Shown: positions 10,484-22,864, numbered from the stretch's first letter. The stretch is 64,000 nucleotides of DNA from Dermatophagoides farinae (GCF_024713945.1 NC_134686.1:1822001-1886000), one strand, 5' to 3'. Numbers and translations are program-made. The notes: generated from the letters alone by a model not told the origin.

Positions 10484-11038
10484 ATGGACAGCGTCCGATT
10501 ATTTTTCTCCATGGCTGCTTCAATGGACATGACAATTGTTCAATTTGACGTTTCTTGTGCCTTCTTAAATGGTTCAATTACTGGAGAAGTATACGTTCGT
10601 CAACCTCCAGGCTTTGATGATGGATCCGGAAGAATATGTAAACTAAATCGTGGCCTATATGGTCTTCGTGACAGTCCAAAAAGCTGGAACATTTTATTCG
10701 ATCAAACTGCTCGAAATTTTGGCTTTAAATCAACTATTTTAGATCCATGTTTTTATTTTATAAATGAACCAAATAAGTTAACGATTATGATCGTATATGT
10801 TGATGATGGCTTAATAGCTTCAACAGATAAACATCGACCTTTGAAGATTTTTAATGAATTACAACGAAAATTTGCAGTACATAAAATAGATCGTCAATGC
10901 TTTCTCGGTATTGAATTTATCCGAAATCGACAAAATCGTACAATTCTCCTTCATCAAGAGATATATTTATTAAATAAATTAAAAACATTCAACATGGCCG
11001 AAACTCGACCAACGAAAACACCTGCTGCAAATATTTAG
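10484..11038 (+). mobile_element. Ty1/copia reverse transcriptase fragment, element B
   Basis: An open frame of 184 codons holds the core of copia RT: QFDVSCAFLNG, EVYVRQPPGF, LNRGLYGLRDSPKSW, the catalytic YVDD box and FLGIEFIRN. It stops at 11036-11038, where an unrelated 280-300 bp segment begins. RNase H of what looks like the same element resumes near 11330. Confidence 0.9.
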
Positions 11039-11325
11039 ACACGTAGTCTATGAGCGGACCACGACCGCGCGCGCTTTTTGTCGTTGGCCCCTCCCTCGAC
11101 CTTTGACACGTCACACACACACATTGTCCTTTGACATACACACATTTTCTTGGTCAAAAAACCACGTTTTCTTGGTCAACCACACACACGTTTCAACTCT
11201 CACACATAACACACACGACACTTTTTGCTTTCTTCCTGATTTTCAATACATTATACATTTTAATATTCGAATAAAATTCTTTTTCCATCCACTCAAAAAA
11301 CGCGTATTAATCAGCACACCGTTTG
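11039..11325. mobile_element. Insertion interrupting copia element B
   Basis: About 290 bases separate the RT and RNase H parts of one copia frame. They begin with GC-rich sequence (11055-11085), continue with repeated CTTTGACA and CACACA motifs, and end in AT-rich sequence. No coding motif, TIR or clear target duplication could be made out, so the type of insertion is unknown; a small LTR or MITE is possible. Confidence 0.5.
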
Positions 11326-11804
11326 CTACTGGAAATGATCCATATGATGAAAATTCACCAATCAATACCATTTTTCCATATCGAGAAGCTGTTGGTGCTC
11401 TCCTTTATCTTTCATGTAAAACTCGTCCCGACATAGCTTATACTGTTTCTTTATTGGCCAGATTTTCTAATAGTGTCCGTGAAATTCACATTCAATCTGT
11501 CAAACGTTTATTTCGCTATCTGAATCATACCAAAAATATGGGCATCAACGTTGGTGGTAAACAACAACTAATCGGTTATTCGGATGCAGACTTAGCAGGT
11601 GACAAACAAAATTATAGAACCACAACTGGTCATCTTATCTTTTATGGTGGTCCCGTGCTATGGAAAACAAAGCTACATCGTGTAACTATCGACAATACAA
11701 CGGAAGCTGAGTATGTTGCTGCTTCTTTATGCTCCAAAGATATCAGATATGTACAAAATATGCTAAACGAATTGGGTATATCGAATCTGATGACTGGACA
11801 GTAA
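11326..11804 (+). mobile_element. Ty1/copia RNase H region, element B
   Basis: The frame shows the linker YREAVGALLYLSCKTRPDIAY, then SLLARFSN, then RNase H with GYSDADLAGDKQNYRTTTG and TTEAEYVAAS, and a stop at 11802-11804. The match to copia pol is strong. It continues the element whose RT ends at 11038. The final part of RNase H (the ADILTK region) is missing, so the end is truncated. Confidence 0.88.
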
Positions 11805-11868
11805 ATTTTGATGAAAACGAACTCGATGTTGAAAAAGAAAATGAATTTTATTGAACAAAAGAAAGAGT

Positions 11869-12033
11869 ATCATTGGGTAACATTGATGAATCGGCCGTGT
11901 TGTAAAGTTTATTTGTTTTTACCCGATGAGTGTTTAACCTTTAGTATTATATGTATTTGATTTTATATATAAATGAAATGCTCAATAAAATTAATAAGGC
12001 TTTTTGTTTGATATTTTAAAAACAATCGCTTCA
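11869..12033 (+). repeat. Copia LTR between pol and a second gag (element B/C)
   Basis: Bounded on the left by a purine run (about 11857-11867, AAAAGAAAGAG) and on the right by a tRNA primer-binding site at 12036. It has AATAAAATTAATAAGG near 11987 and ends TTCA. The left end is unsure: right after the purine tract (11869), or at TGTTGTAAAG (11898). It carries CATTGGGTAA and its near complement TTACCCGATG, and shares its first 30 bases with the island's 68-bp inverted repeats. Confidence 0.6.
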
Positions 12034-12035
12034 TG

Positions 12036-12053
12036 TGGTAGCAGAGCGTGGTT
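12036..12053 (+). promoter_or_regulatory. Primer-binding site for initiator Met tRNA
   Basis: TGGTAGCAGAGCGTGGTT is complementary to the 3' end of metazoan initiator-methionine tRNA over the first 11 bases and again at TGGTT. It sits two bases after the LTR end and about 90 bases before gag, which is the normal position for minus-strand priming. Confidence 0.75.
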
Positions 12054-12108
12054 GATCGTTTTCTTTCACCCCTCTGGCTAATCGTTTTATTTTTTCATTT
12101 GTTTATTA

Positions 12109-12915
12109 TTGAAAAAATGTCATATATTTGTGTTTGTCATGGCAAAGCCATCTTCAACCAGCGGTAATGACATGGACTCAACCATGAAGAAATTTATGGA
12201 AATGTTCGTATCTATGAATTCTTCACGATCATCATCCGAGTCCAACATGGGACTGGAAACGTATGCATTCAGTCAAGTGACCAAATATGATGGTGCCAAT
12301 ATTAAAGAATGGTCATCCTCGGTACGATCAGCATTTCTTACGTGTGGAAAGGAACATTTCCTGCGTAGTGAACTTCCGACTGGCCATCCCGAATACTCTC
12401 TTTATCAGAGGTACTTTGGTCTAATGAAATTTACATTTCAACCAAAGGTTCGGGACCATGTTGAACATCTGAAAACGGTGTTTCAACTATGGGATTATAT
12501 GACTCGTTTCGAGAAAGATAATCGGACTACAGCGGTAAGAAAATATATCAAGCTGGTTGGTACAAAGTATGAAGGTGGCGAATTTCGTCTTTGGCTTGAA
12601 CAATTGACAGCTCGTTTTGAAGATGTCGAATCGGAGTGGCTACAAAACACTGAGAATTCTCGGTGCACTATCATCATCAGTATGTTACCACGACCAAAGT
12701 TCGAACGTCTGGCAGACAGACTGACGTCCACAGATTCGTTGACAATGAAGGACATAATGAACGCATTCATCGAGGAGGACGAAAAAATGAAAACTGTTTC
12801 ATCGAAACATGTGAGTAATCAGTCTGTCAATGCCATAAAGAAAAAATTCAATAAGAAACAGCGTTACCATACAAATTCAATGGTAACGTTATTTATTGAC
12901 TGGATATTGAGTTAA
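12109..12915 (+). mobile_element. Copia gag-like ORF, truncated
   Basis: The open frame of 268 codons (the Met at 12139, MAKPSSTSG, is the likelier start) follows an LTR and primer-binding site and has the helical copia gag layout, with KYDGANIKEWSSSVRSAF near its N-terminus, LWDYM in the middle and a basic C-terminus (KKKFNKKQ). No CCHC zinc knuckle is reached and no protease or integrase follows, so the element ends early near 12920. Confidence 0.7.
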
Positions 12916-12919
12916 TCAT

Positions 12920-13360
12920 TTGTAATTTTTTCTCTCTGTGTACTATATGATGGCGTGTACACGGCTGTTCAGGAAACGGAACAGCTATCTTGGTCGATTT
13001 TTTGGTGGTTTTTGGGTTGGAAAACCACTTTGCACAACTTTGATTTTTATCAAAACTTCAGAATTGAGAGAAAAATGGAATAGTTTTAAAAAAAAATGTC
13101 ATTTTTTTTATACCTCTTCGCTGTTAGGAGTGACAATTTTTTGCCCTTTGACCTCTAGAGACTTGAAGTAACAAGTTCATATGAAATGATTCTTGAACCT
13201 TGTGGTGCGACGTATAATTGTTCGAAGTTTCACAAAAATATTCCAAGCGGCGGCTGTTCAGTAGCGATTTGAAGAAAAGCGGCGTGTATGGCTCTAGCGG
13301 AAGTGGGTGGGGTTAGAAACCTAAAAGTAGTGAAAATGCGTTATTGACCCTTCCATGAGG
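12920..13360. other. Non-coding part of the mobile island
   Basis: No intact gene. GGCTGTTCAG occurs at about 12962 and again near 13253, suggesting remains of a small repeat. Composition is slightly richer in G and C than the flanking unique DNA. Confidence 0.4.
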
Positions 13361-13428
13361 AAGATTCAATCAAAAAAAATATAGGCTAGATTGGACGGCC
13401 GATTTATCATTGTTACCCGATGATACCC
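13361..13428 (-). repeat. Right copy of the 68-bp inverted repeat
   Basis: The reverse complement of 4647-4714 with about four differences. The segment ends GATACCC and is followed by ATTTTC, so no TTAA or other duplication matching the left side is seen. Together the copies delimit 8,782 bp of almost purely mobile or repetitive DNA. Confidence 0.75.
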
Positions 13429-14486
13429 ATTTTCAAACAAAAAAAAAAAATGACGGTAATCTAATGGTTGTTGTTGGTGGTTCCCACACAAAAACACACA
13501 CACACACGCACACACAATTATTCTTATTACAGGTTATGTTATGTTATGGCAATAGAGTTGCCAAAGAGACATTGACAATATGATGAAAAAATTGAGCTAT
13601 ATTCATTTATGTAGCCATGGTTACCATGACGACGACGACGACGGCGACGACTACCACAAACCATAAAAAAAATGATCATGATCATCATGATCATTAAGTT
13701 GATGGACGAGCAGAACAAGAGGAAATTATTTTCATTATATACTGATCATTATTCTATCCATTATTATTCTACGTACCTGTCATTGAAAAACAAAAACAAA
13801 AAAAAAATGGCCAATAGAATGATGAAAATGAATACTTTTCTTGTATTACACACATTAAGAAAGAAACAAAGAAAGCAAGAAAGAAAGTAACGATGGATGG
13901 AATTTGCATTTTTTATATAAAATTAGCCAAAAAAAAAAAAACAAAAATCCCTTTTCACTATGGCTGCTAATCATCATCATCATGGATTTCAAGAAAAAAA
14001 AATCATTTATACATGTCCTCGACAAATAAAATCTCCGATAAATTGAAATTAAAAAAAAAAGGATCAAAGGCGTTGTCAACATTCAAAAAACATTCTATCT
14101 TTGTATTCAGCGATGATGATGATTCATTTATATATGGGACTTGTAAAGTTATAATTCTGTTTCAAAAAAAAAAAAAAAAAAAAAACAAAACAAAATCAAC
14201 AAGCTACAAATAAAAATCCATATCATCATAATTATCATTTCCATGGTGATTTTTTTTCTGTTTTTTGTTTTTCTATAGAAAAAAAAAGATATTACACAAC
14301 ACCATTTTTTGACTTTTGACAATTGAGAATTTTGTTGTAAAGAAAAAAAAATTTGACAACAAACAACAATAATCGTTGTGGTTGTTGTTAACAATTGTCA
14401 TTTGGCTATAGATTGTTTTGTGGTGATTGTGTGTCACAATCACTCTATATATAATATATAATATACAGGGAGACTGGAAATATAAT
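13429..14486. other. Intergenic, microsatellite-rich
   Basis: CA, GAC/ATC and A-homopolymer runs only. Short frames here are translations of these repeats, and I see no gene. Confidence 0.55.
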
Positions 14487-15841
14487 TTAATATAAGCAAA
14501 TTTTTTTATAAAATAATAAAATTAACATAACATCCATTAAAAGTAATTCTAAATATTTATATCTAGTGATAAAGAATATTTGTCCACAATTCAATCCAAA
14601 TAGATTATTAGTCATTGTCTGTATGAATAGATTGGATTTGATCACATCTCTTAATATGATCCTTGCATTGAAATGTTTCAGTTTTGTCCATGATGATGAT
14701 GATGATGATTCTTGCAGTAGTCGTTGCTGTTGACGAGTACAGAATCGTTGCCAATATGTTCGTGCATTCCAATTCATAATTAGTCGGCTATAACGTTGAT
14801 TATAAAATGGTAAAGATGACACGTGTGAATAAATAACTTTGATATATGCAAATGCTGATCCTAGCCATAGGATGACAAATGTATTATGAAGATTTATACG
14901 CAATTGTTTACTAAGAATACGGTACAATCAATAATTGCTGATTTTGCAGCCATTTCCATTGCTACAAGTACAATTCTTATTGCATCATCAAATTTCCATG
15001 TGTCCAAATACAATGCCAAATATTGCCGATGAAAACTTTGCCAAAATAATCTGTGATTTATTGAATTGTTAAAATCCATTTTGTTTCGATTACAACGAAA
15101 CAAAATTTCTGTTGTTTGAAGCATTTTTATAAATTGTATTCGCCAAAATTCAACGATAAATAATAAAAATTTCACAGCCAAAAATAATTGTCCAAGCAGA
15201 TATAATAACCGAAACAATAACATTGTCCACAGTTGAAGAAATAAAAACCATTGAAATGTATTCCATTTACCATCTAAATATAAATAGCCAACATGAATCA
15301 TGAATAATGCGTAACCAGATAACATTGCCAATACCATTAAACGATAAAATAATGTCGATATTGAATGAATAATTTGATAAAATAAAGTCAAATAGTGACG
15401 CAATCGTCGTTCCAATAGATTATCATTATAATTATAATATTTGATAAACAAATCATTCAATGGAAAATTATAGGAAAAAATTTTTTTGAACAATTCAAAC
15501 CATAGATATTCTAATAACATAAAAACAACAAGTAAATGTACGATTGTAATATCTAATCGTTGAATATTAAACATTTCTTCAAGATCTTCAAATGATAATG
15601 GCAAACCGATTATGGATTTTGGTCGTCGAATAGTAGTTAACATTATGGAGGTTATAATCGTTGAATAAGTCGTTATCCAAATACTTGGTTTGATTGTTCG
15701 ATAACATGTCCATCGTATACATCGTCGTTGATAATCCAATAATGAATATTCTAAACGAAATAGATAATATTTAAAACATTTGAAACATTCATTTATAATA
15801 TCACTAATCATGATGATATTCTCTGTTGAAAAATTCTTCAT
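14487..15841 (-). CDS. Multi-pass membrane protein, gustatory-receptor-like, with one frame break
   Basis: Two minus-strand frames follow each other: 15841 to about 14925 (MKNFSTENIIMISDII...) and about 14920 to 14487 (...ending LLLMDVMLILLFYKKICLY). They overlap in opposite reading phases at 14894-14927, where a -1 (or +2) shift is needed; the only GT-AG pair there would give a 15-base intron. Combined length is about 450 residues, with at least six hydrophobic stretches separated by short basic loops and no signal peptide. That size and layout fit arthropod gustatory-receptor-type seven-helix channels. I recognise no decisive motif, and a mite-specific membrane family is equally possible. 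A single-base consensus error or a recent pseudogene could explain the break. Confidence 0.5.
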
Positions 15842-16993
15842 ATTGCCACATTACAAATGAAGTGAAAAAACTAATTTCCAAGATGAAAAAAACACAGAAA
15901 AAGTTGAAAAATTACATTTTTGTTTCCCCATAAATTACGACCATTCATTATCGGGTAAAAAAAATTGTCAAAAGCAAAATTTTATTCTTACAAAATTCAA
16001 TTATAATCATCGTTGCTATGTGTGATATACATTTTTATCATTATTATCATATTTCATGGTAAAAAATGAAATGAATGTCGAAGACGAAAAGTTCGTTTTT
16101 CGTTTTCTCACCAATCATTTTATTGATCATCATCATCATCATTTTTTTTTTTTTTGTTCTTGAATACAAATAAATAATTCAAAATAGGTGTTGACCCGAT
16201 TAAGAATTTCGAGTTCAAAATTGTCATTTACTTCATCCATCCATTCATTCATTCATTCATTCATTCATTGTGTGGCAAGACATGTTCTTGTTGTTTTTTT
16301 TTCATTTTATGTTTGTCTGTATTTTTTTTCTGCTCTAGACACAAGAAAAAAACATTTTATGATTTGAAATTCAAAAGGAAAAAAAATCAATTCAAAAAAA
16401 TGGTCTATCATTTCATTGGAATGAAATGAAATGAAATGGAATGAACCGAATATTATAATTTTTTCTTCTTATTAACATTGCTGCCCGGTTATTGCATCAA
16501 TCAACAAGGTTTTTTTCCTTTTCTTCTTCTTGAAAAAAAGGGCGACGGCCATTAAAAAAAAAAGATCATCAAATAAACGAACGAACGAACGAACTAAAAT
16601 GATGTCAATGGCATGGCATTTTTTTCTGCTGCTGCTGCTGCTGCTGATGGAATGAGAACGGAAAAAAACCAAATTTGAATATATATTGATCCATTCATCG
16701 ATGATTACGAATCAAGTTGATTATATTATTACAAGTAAATAGTCAAATCAAATCAAATCATTTTTTTTTATTGGTCGATCGAATATGAATTGAACATATT
16801 GTAATGTCTAATGATATCGATATGTGATCATCAAATGATTATTGATGCCTGCCGGTGGTGGTGGTGGTGGTGTTAATAATCGGACGAACCAAAAAAAAAA
16901 TGATATCCGGATGATTGGTAAAATAAACAAAAACAGACAAGAAAAATCTGAATTATTATTTAACCATTGGGGGCTATGACCTCGGGAAATGAA

Positions 16994-17030
<37 letters not shown>

Positions 17031-19268
17031 GCAACGATCAAATAACGCCCAATCATCAAATTATCGGCCAACTAATGGATCGAATCACCGCTTTTGGAAC
17101 ACAGGTAAAACACAATTACCGTTAATAAACGATGAATGATGAATATAGAAATGGGAATTGTTTTTTTTTTTTGCTTTGTTTTCTTTTTCATTCTCACCAA
17201 AAAAAAAAAAAAGCTCGATGAACCCAACAAATGATATATGATTTTTATTATTCCCAACCACACAATTGTTTTAAATCTCCATATGGTTTCACATTACATA
17301 GACATGCGCATTAGCAATGTTTAACAAATAGCATCCATATCCAACAACACATTTATAATATTTGGCTGCTACTGCTGCTGCTGCTGCTAAAACATCTCTA
17401 TATATACAAATTATTCGCAATCATTGTGTGTTCTTTGTGAATTTTATTATTATATTCTGATGATACCAACACACAATGGTAAGTAAGTGAAGACAAAATC
17501 TACGAAGACAACAACAACAACAACAACAACAAGATAAATGCAATGCTACTGCTGTTGTTGTTGTTGTTGTTGTTGTTGTTATTGCAGAAGAAGAAATCGA
17601 CAAATTAGAAGAGACCATATATATTCATTATATATTATTATTATGAACACACAACAATAATAATAATTTCCATTTTCATTGTAACTTTGTCTATTTTTTT
17701 TGTGTGATTGCTACTCCAACAGCCGATATATTTTTTTTTCTGGCCTTTGTTTTGTGAAAAAAAAACAAACAAACACCAAAGCAAATCAAAGTTATTGTTT
17801 GTTTGTTGTTGGATTCACAACTACGACGACGACGATGACGACAACGATGTAATGATGATGATGATGATCTTATGGATCCAACAACGAAATATTTAGCAAC
17901 AAAAATGGTAAACGAATGAATGAATGAATGTTTTGTGATTGTGTGTGTGTGAGTGAGAAATGATCGTATAAAAAAATGACGACGAGAAAGAGAAAAATCA
18001 CTTGATGTGTATGTTGTTGTTGTTGTTGTCGTCTATATTGGACAAGTTTTTTTTTTGATTTTTTTCTCAATTGCTCGCACGTCGTTTGTTGTTGTATACA
18101 ACGACGACGACGACTACGACGACTACGACGATGACGATGAAACATGAATCCAACATTCAGAAACACACACACACAGTGAATATATCATCATCATCATCAT
18201 CGATATATTGCAAGAGAGTCTAAACAGATACACACACATTCACCATTGATGATCATCATTGAACGATGATGATGATAATGATTGGGAAAAAAAATTGATC
18301 AATCGAATCAAAACGAAAAACGCACACCATTTACCAGTGTGTGTAAAAAAAAAATTTTTTGATCATTCAAGTGTATGATTAGTTTCGGATTTTTTCTTCT
18401 TCTTATCATCATTAATCGGTTATATCGTTTCTCACCACCACCACCATCATCATCATGATTATGTTAACCACCAAATCTACTTGAAAAAAATCGACTAAAA
18501 AAATCAATTTTCCATATGGTCTTGCCTTGAAACAACTCTGTGTATCAAAGAAAAAAAAATGAAAAAAAAATCAATCAATTTTTAAACTTGAAAATAGAAC
18601 CAATTTATCCGTGAATTTGAAATGTCCGAAAAAAAACCACCAATAAAACTACAACAAAATGATGGTCAAAAACAAAAACAAAACACGTCAATCATCCATA
18701 ATCATCACGATCATCATCATTGAATAGAATGATCATTACCGCCGCCACCACCACCATCATGGTATCAAATTAAAAAATCCTTTTTGTTTTCCATTCAGCA
18801 ACCTTTGTGTATGTGGTACATTAAATAACCGAAACACGATTACAATTTTTATTAGTACACAAAAACAAAAACGGAAAACAAACAAACAAACAAAAATAAA
18901 AATAAAACCCGACCCAATTATTATTATGTAACAGCAAAAAAAAAATTTCACTTTCAAAAAAAAAAACAAAACAAAGGAACAAGGAAAAGAAATTATCATC
19001 ATCATTTAATTTTATTATTATCGACGTTGTCGTCGTGGTCGTTTCAGCCCCGTAATGCAAATATGATTATCATCATAATCTAAAGCCAAACATGTGTGTG
19101 TGTGTGTGTTATTGTTTTGTTTATCATTTGTATAGTGTAACACTCTAATAATTTTCATTGAAAAAAAACAAAAAACTTTTGTGTGTGTGTGTGTGTGTGG
19201 GTTGTTGATTGTGTTTAATTGTGTTTGAAAACAAAATAACAACAACAACAACAAACAAACAAACAAAT
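15842..19268. other. Intergenic, microsatellite-rich
   Basis: ATTC repeats (16240-16270), GAACGAAC, ATT repeats (16998-17030), paired CAA and GTT runs (17510-17580) and GAC runs (18100-18140). The CAA and GTT runs near 17510-17580 are complementary and could fold. No gene is supported. Confidence 0.5.
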
Positions 19269-22200
19269 ATGCCTACATTAATTGGTCGTTTTAATGAATT
19301 ATTACATAATCTTTCATCCTCATCGTCCAATTCACATCCATCTGTACAAACAACAACAACAACAACAACAAGACAACATCATCATCCACCATCAAGATCA
19401 AGTTCAAATCGTATTGTATCCACTGGTGGTAATTCTTCATCATCATCATCATCATCATCAAGACAAGTTGTAAAACGATCTAGTTCAAGCCGTCCACAAC
19501 AACAATACAATAACAAACAAACAACAACAGTGAATAGTACAAATCATCATCAACATCATCATCATCATCATCATAATCGTCGTCATGGTTCTTTGGTTAC
19601 GGGTAACAATAATAATAAATCTTTTGAAAAAGATCAAAATCATATGATGATCATCACCGGTAATCGACATAGAGCTAGTTCTTGTATCAATAATCGTCAT
19701 CAATATCAACAACAACAACAGCAACCAAAACAACAACAACAACAACAGCATCTAAGTCAACAACATTCTTTATCGAAAACAACAACAAAACCAAAATCAT
19801 CTTCTCGTGAATCAAATTCGAATTCTAATGGTGGTGGTGGTGCTAGTAGCCAACAAAAACAACAAAAATCCCGTCATCAACGAAGACATTCGATTTCTAG
19901 TATCACTAGTATGTCTAATACGAATAATTCACAAAATCAACAAAATTCAGCATCATCATCATCGAATAGCCAAAATAATCATAGTTCAATAACGATGATC
20001 ACAAATAATAATCGTAAAGATTCCAATCGAATGGAAAAGAATAATAACAATAATTGTTGTGATAAATCATGCACTAGCAAACCACCATTAATAATAAACT
20101 CAATTAATAATAATAATCATGATGTTGATGAATCATTGACAAGCATGTTGGTACGTAAAATGAAAATCGGTGCCATTACAAGACGAAATCATCATCATCA
20201 TAATGGTAATAATCAACAAACGACAGAAATTTTTCATAAAAAAATTTCCAAAATTACTAAAAAAGATGTTGAAGAATCATATGATTTAACAGATGGTGAA
20301 ACAAAAGGCTGTTTTATTAATCGTTATTTAGATGGGTATGTGTAATATTAATATGATGATTTTCAATCAATCAATTAATTTGTTTAATCTTTATTGTTTT
20401 TCTAGCCATTTAATTAAAAATCATCCAGACATAATATCAGGAAAAACATGTTATGATATGCCTGTAAAAGAGATTGAATTATTGGAAACAAATATTGTTG
20501 CAGCATTTACTGGACCAAATGATGGTCTACGAACAATAAATTCATCAACAAAACCATTCGATGTGCCATTAGATGATGGTATTGATTTTATTGATGAAGA
20601 TTATCCAGATTCATCACTTTCATCAAATGGTGCTTGTTCTGATCATAATAATCATTCATCACCACAAAATTCGGCCAAATTATCGACCACTTCATCGATG
20701 TTATCATCAACTGGTGATGTTATGACATTTTCCGATCAATCAGATCAACGGAATAAATCATCGCCAACATCGACAGCAACAACAACAACAACAACGACAA
20801 ATAATCATGAAACAATAACAATTGAACCTGTTGCTGGTGTTAATAATTGGAATCGGTTCGATGATTTTGCATATGGTATATCGACAACATTATATGAATC
20901 ACACCCAACAACAAAACAAAGAGCAGGTTTGATTCCATCATAAATCACAAATCATTACAAATTTTCTAAAGCAAAAAAAAAAAAAATTACAGGTGATCCA
21001 ATTGCCGATTCATTTGCAATATGTGTACGTGAAAATAGTGCTATACTAGCATTAGCCGATGGTGTAAATTGGGGCGATAAAGCATGTCTAGCATCAAGAT
21101 GTGCCATACATGGATGTATTGATTATCTGAATAAAGCTTTGTATTCAGCTGCCACTGATTCTACTCGATCTCGAAACACTATGGTTAGTTGTTTTTTTTT
21201 CAATGAATAAATTACTGCCGATAAAATATCTAATTGGTTTTTTTTCCCAGGACATATTTATTGCTCTATTACGTTCATTCAATGCAGCACATAATATGAT
21301 ATTGGCAAAAGGTGGCCATTTAACTACACTTTGTGCAGGTAAAAAAAAAATGAAAGCAACAATTGTCTTTATGATGAATCAACCATGTGATTTTCATTCT
21401 TGAAATTTTTTTTTTTTTTTTTTTTTGTTTCATTTCGTTTTGGGCCAACACAAACACATGCACAGCTGTAATTTGTCAATTGAAAGATTCGGATCGTTTT
21501 ATCGTATGTACATGCAATGTTGGCGATAGTTTAGCATACGTTTATAGCCAAAAATATGGTGTTCGAGAAATAACTCAAGGTAATTCACACTGGTTTCAAT
21601 TTGAATTTTTCTTTCAATCTTTTTTTCTTTTGTTGAACAAAAAAAATAGGATCACACGATATATTTTCAATGCGTGATATGAGAGATGCATTAGGTGCAT
21701 TAGGACCAGTATCTGGTTCTGAACCTGAACTAAATAATCTAACCGTTGCAATGACCATTGTAGATGTGGATGATATTGTTTTCTTAACATCCGATGGTAT
21801 ATCGGATAATTTTGATCCTGTTGTTGGAAAATTTGCAATACCAAAAAAAGATTTACAAAAAAATTGCGATCCAATGACAATGATGATGATGATGATGAAT
21901 GATGATAATCATATGAACAATAACAACAACAACAACAATTTATTATTGGCCGATAACTCAAGACAGATGAAAAATAACAATAACAACAATGAATCAAATT
22001 GTGAAAAAACCACTAAACGTATGAAAGGCAAGTCTTTGAATTGAATTGAATTTTGTTATTATTACGATAAAACTAATCCACTATTGATTTATTTTTATTT
22101 TTTCATTCTGTTTAACAGTACGAAAAATTGTACAACGATCAAATAGTAATCCAGAAAAAAGTAGTGCACGATATTTAAATTATACATCAAAAGGTTTACC

Positions 22201-22864
22201 ACTTGTATCGGCACAACAACGTCATGAATTAACATTACTTCGTATGGAAGATCTCATTATGAATGGTGTGAATGGAATTTCATCATTCAACAATAACAAC
22301 AACAATAATAATGATGATGGTGATGTACAACATGAACATTCATCGAACCATGATTATAATAAAAATAACAACAACAATCAAATAAATGCCAAAGATTTAT
22401 GTTTATTGATGGTTGATTTCTCAACCAAATTAACAATGGCAAAACGAAGAATTCTTGAAGATCCGGAATTATATTCAGATGATGATAATGGTAACAATGG
22501 TAATGGAAATAATAATAATAATAATAATAACGATAATGATGATGATGACGATGTATTTGATAAACAACGAAGACGAAGACGTATGGTTGGACAAAAATTG
22601 GCACAATTACCTGGAAAATTGGATCATGCATCAATTGCTGCCATACAAGTTGGATTCTATGGTTCATTGCAAAATAATAATAAAAAAAAATCACATATCT
22701 ATTCAACGAATAACAACAACAATGTGAAAACAATGAACAGAGAATTCAATACAAACAAGCGGCATTCCATGGAAGATCGTTATAATCTTAAATTAAAGGC
22801 AACATTGGCCAGATTTGAATCACAAGATTCACTTGAAAGCATTAATGAGGCTGGTCCTATTTAG
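19269..22864 (+). CDS. PP2C-like phosphatase-fold protein, CG9801 type
   Basis: Seven exons: 19269-20335, 20406-20926, 20993-21183, 21251-21338, 21466-21579, 21650-22027 and 22119-22864, about 1034 residues. The intron after exon 6 uses a GC donor (AAAG/GCAAGT). The N-terminus (MPTLIGRFNELLHNL) is followed by about 300 residues of poly-S, -T, -Q, -N and -H, then a conserved helix-rich segment (KKDVEESYDLTDGETKGCF). The PP2C fold runs through exons 3-6: SFAICVRENSAILALADGVNWG, an NVGDSLAYVY strand and LTSDGISDNFD, corresponding to the aspartates that bind metal in PP2C. The PP2C DGHGG motif is replaced by DGVNWG, as in the Drosophila CG9801 group, so catalytic activity is uncertain. The C-terminal region (KARYLNYTSKGLP-like, QRHELTLLRMEDL) is conserved but interrupted by poly-N. 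Confidence 0.88.

Noticed and set aside
17510-17580. CAA run followed by GTT run as a functional hairpin RNA
   Set aside because: Complementary microsatellites are common throughout the window, and nothing indicates transcription or conservation.
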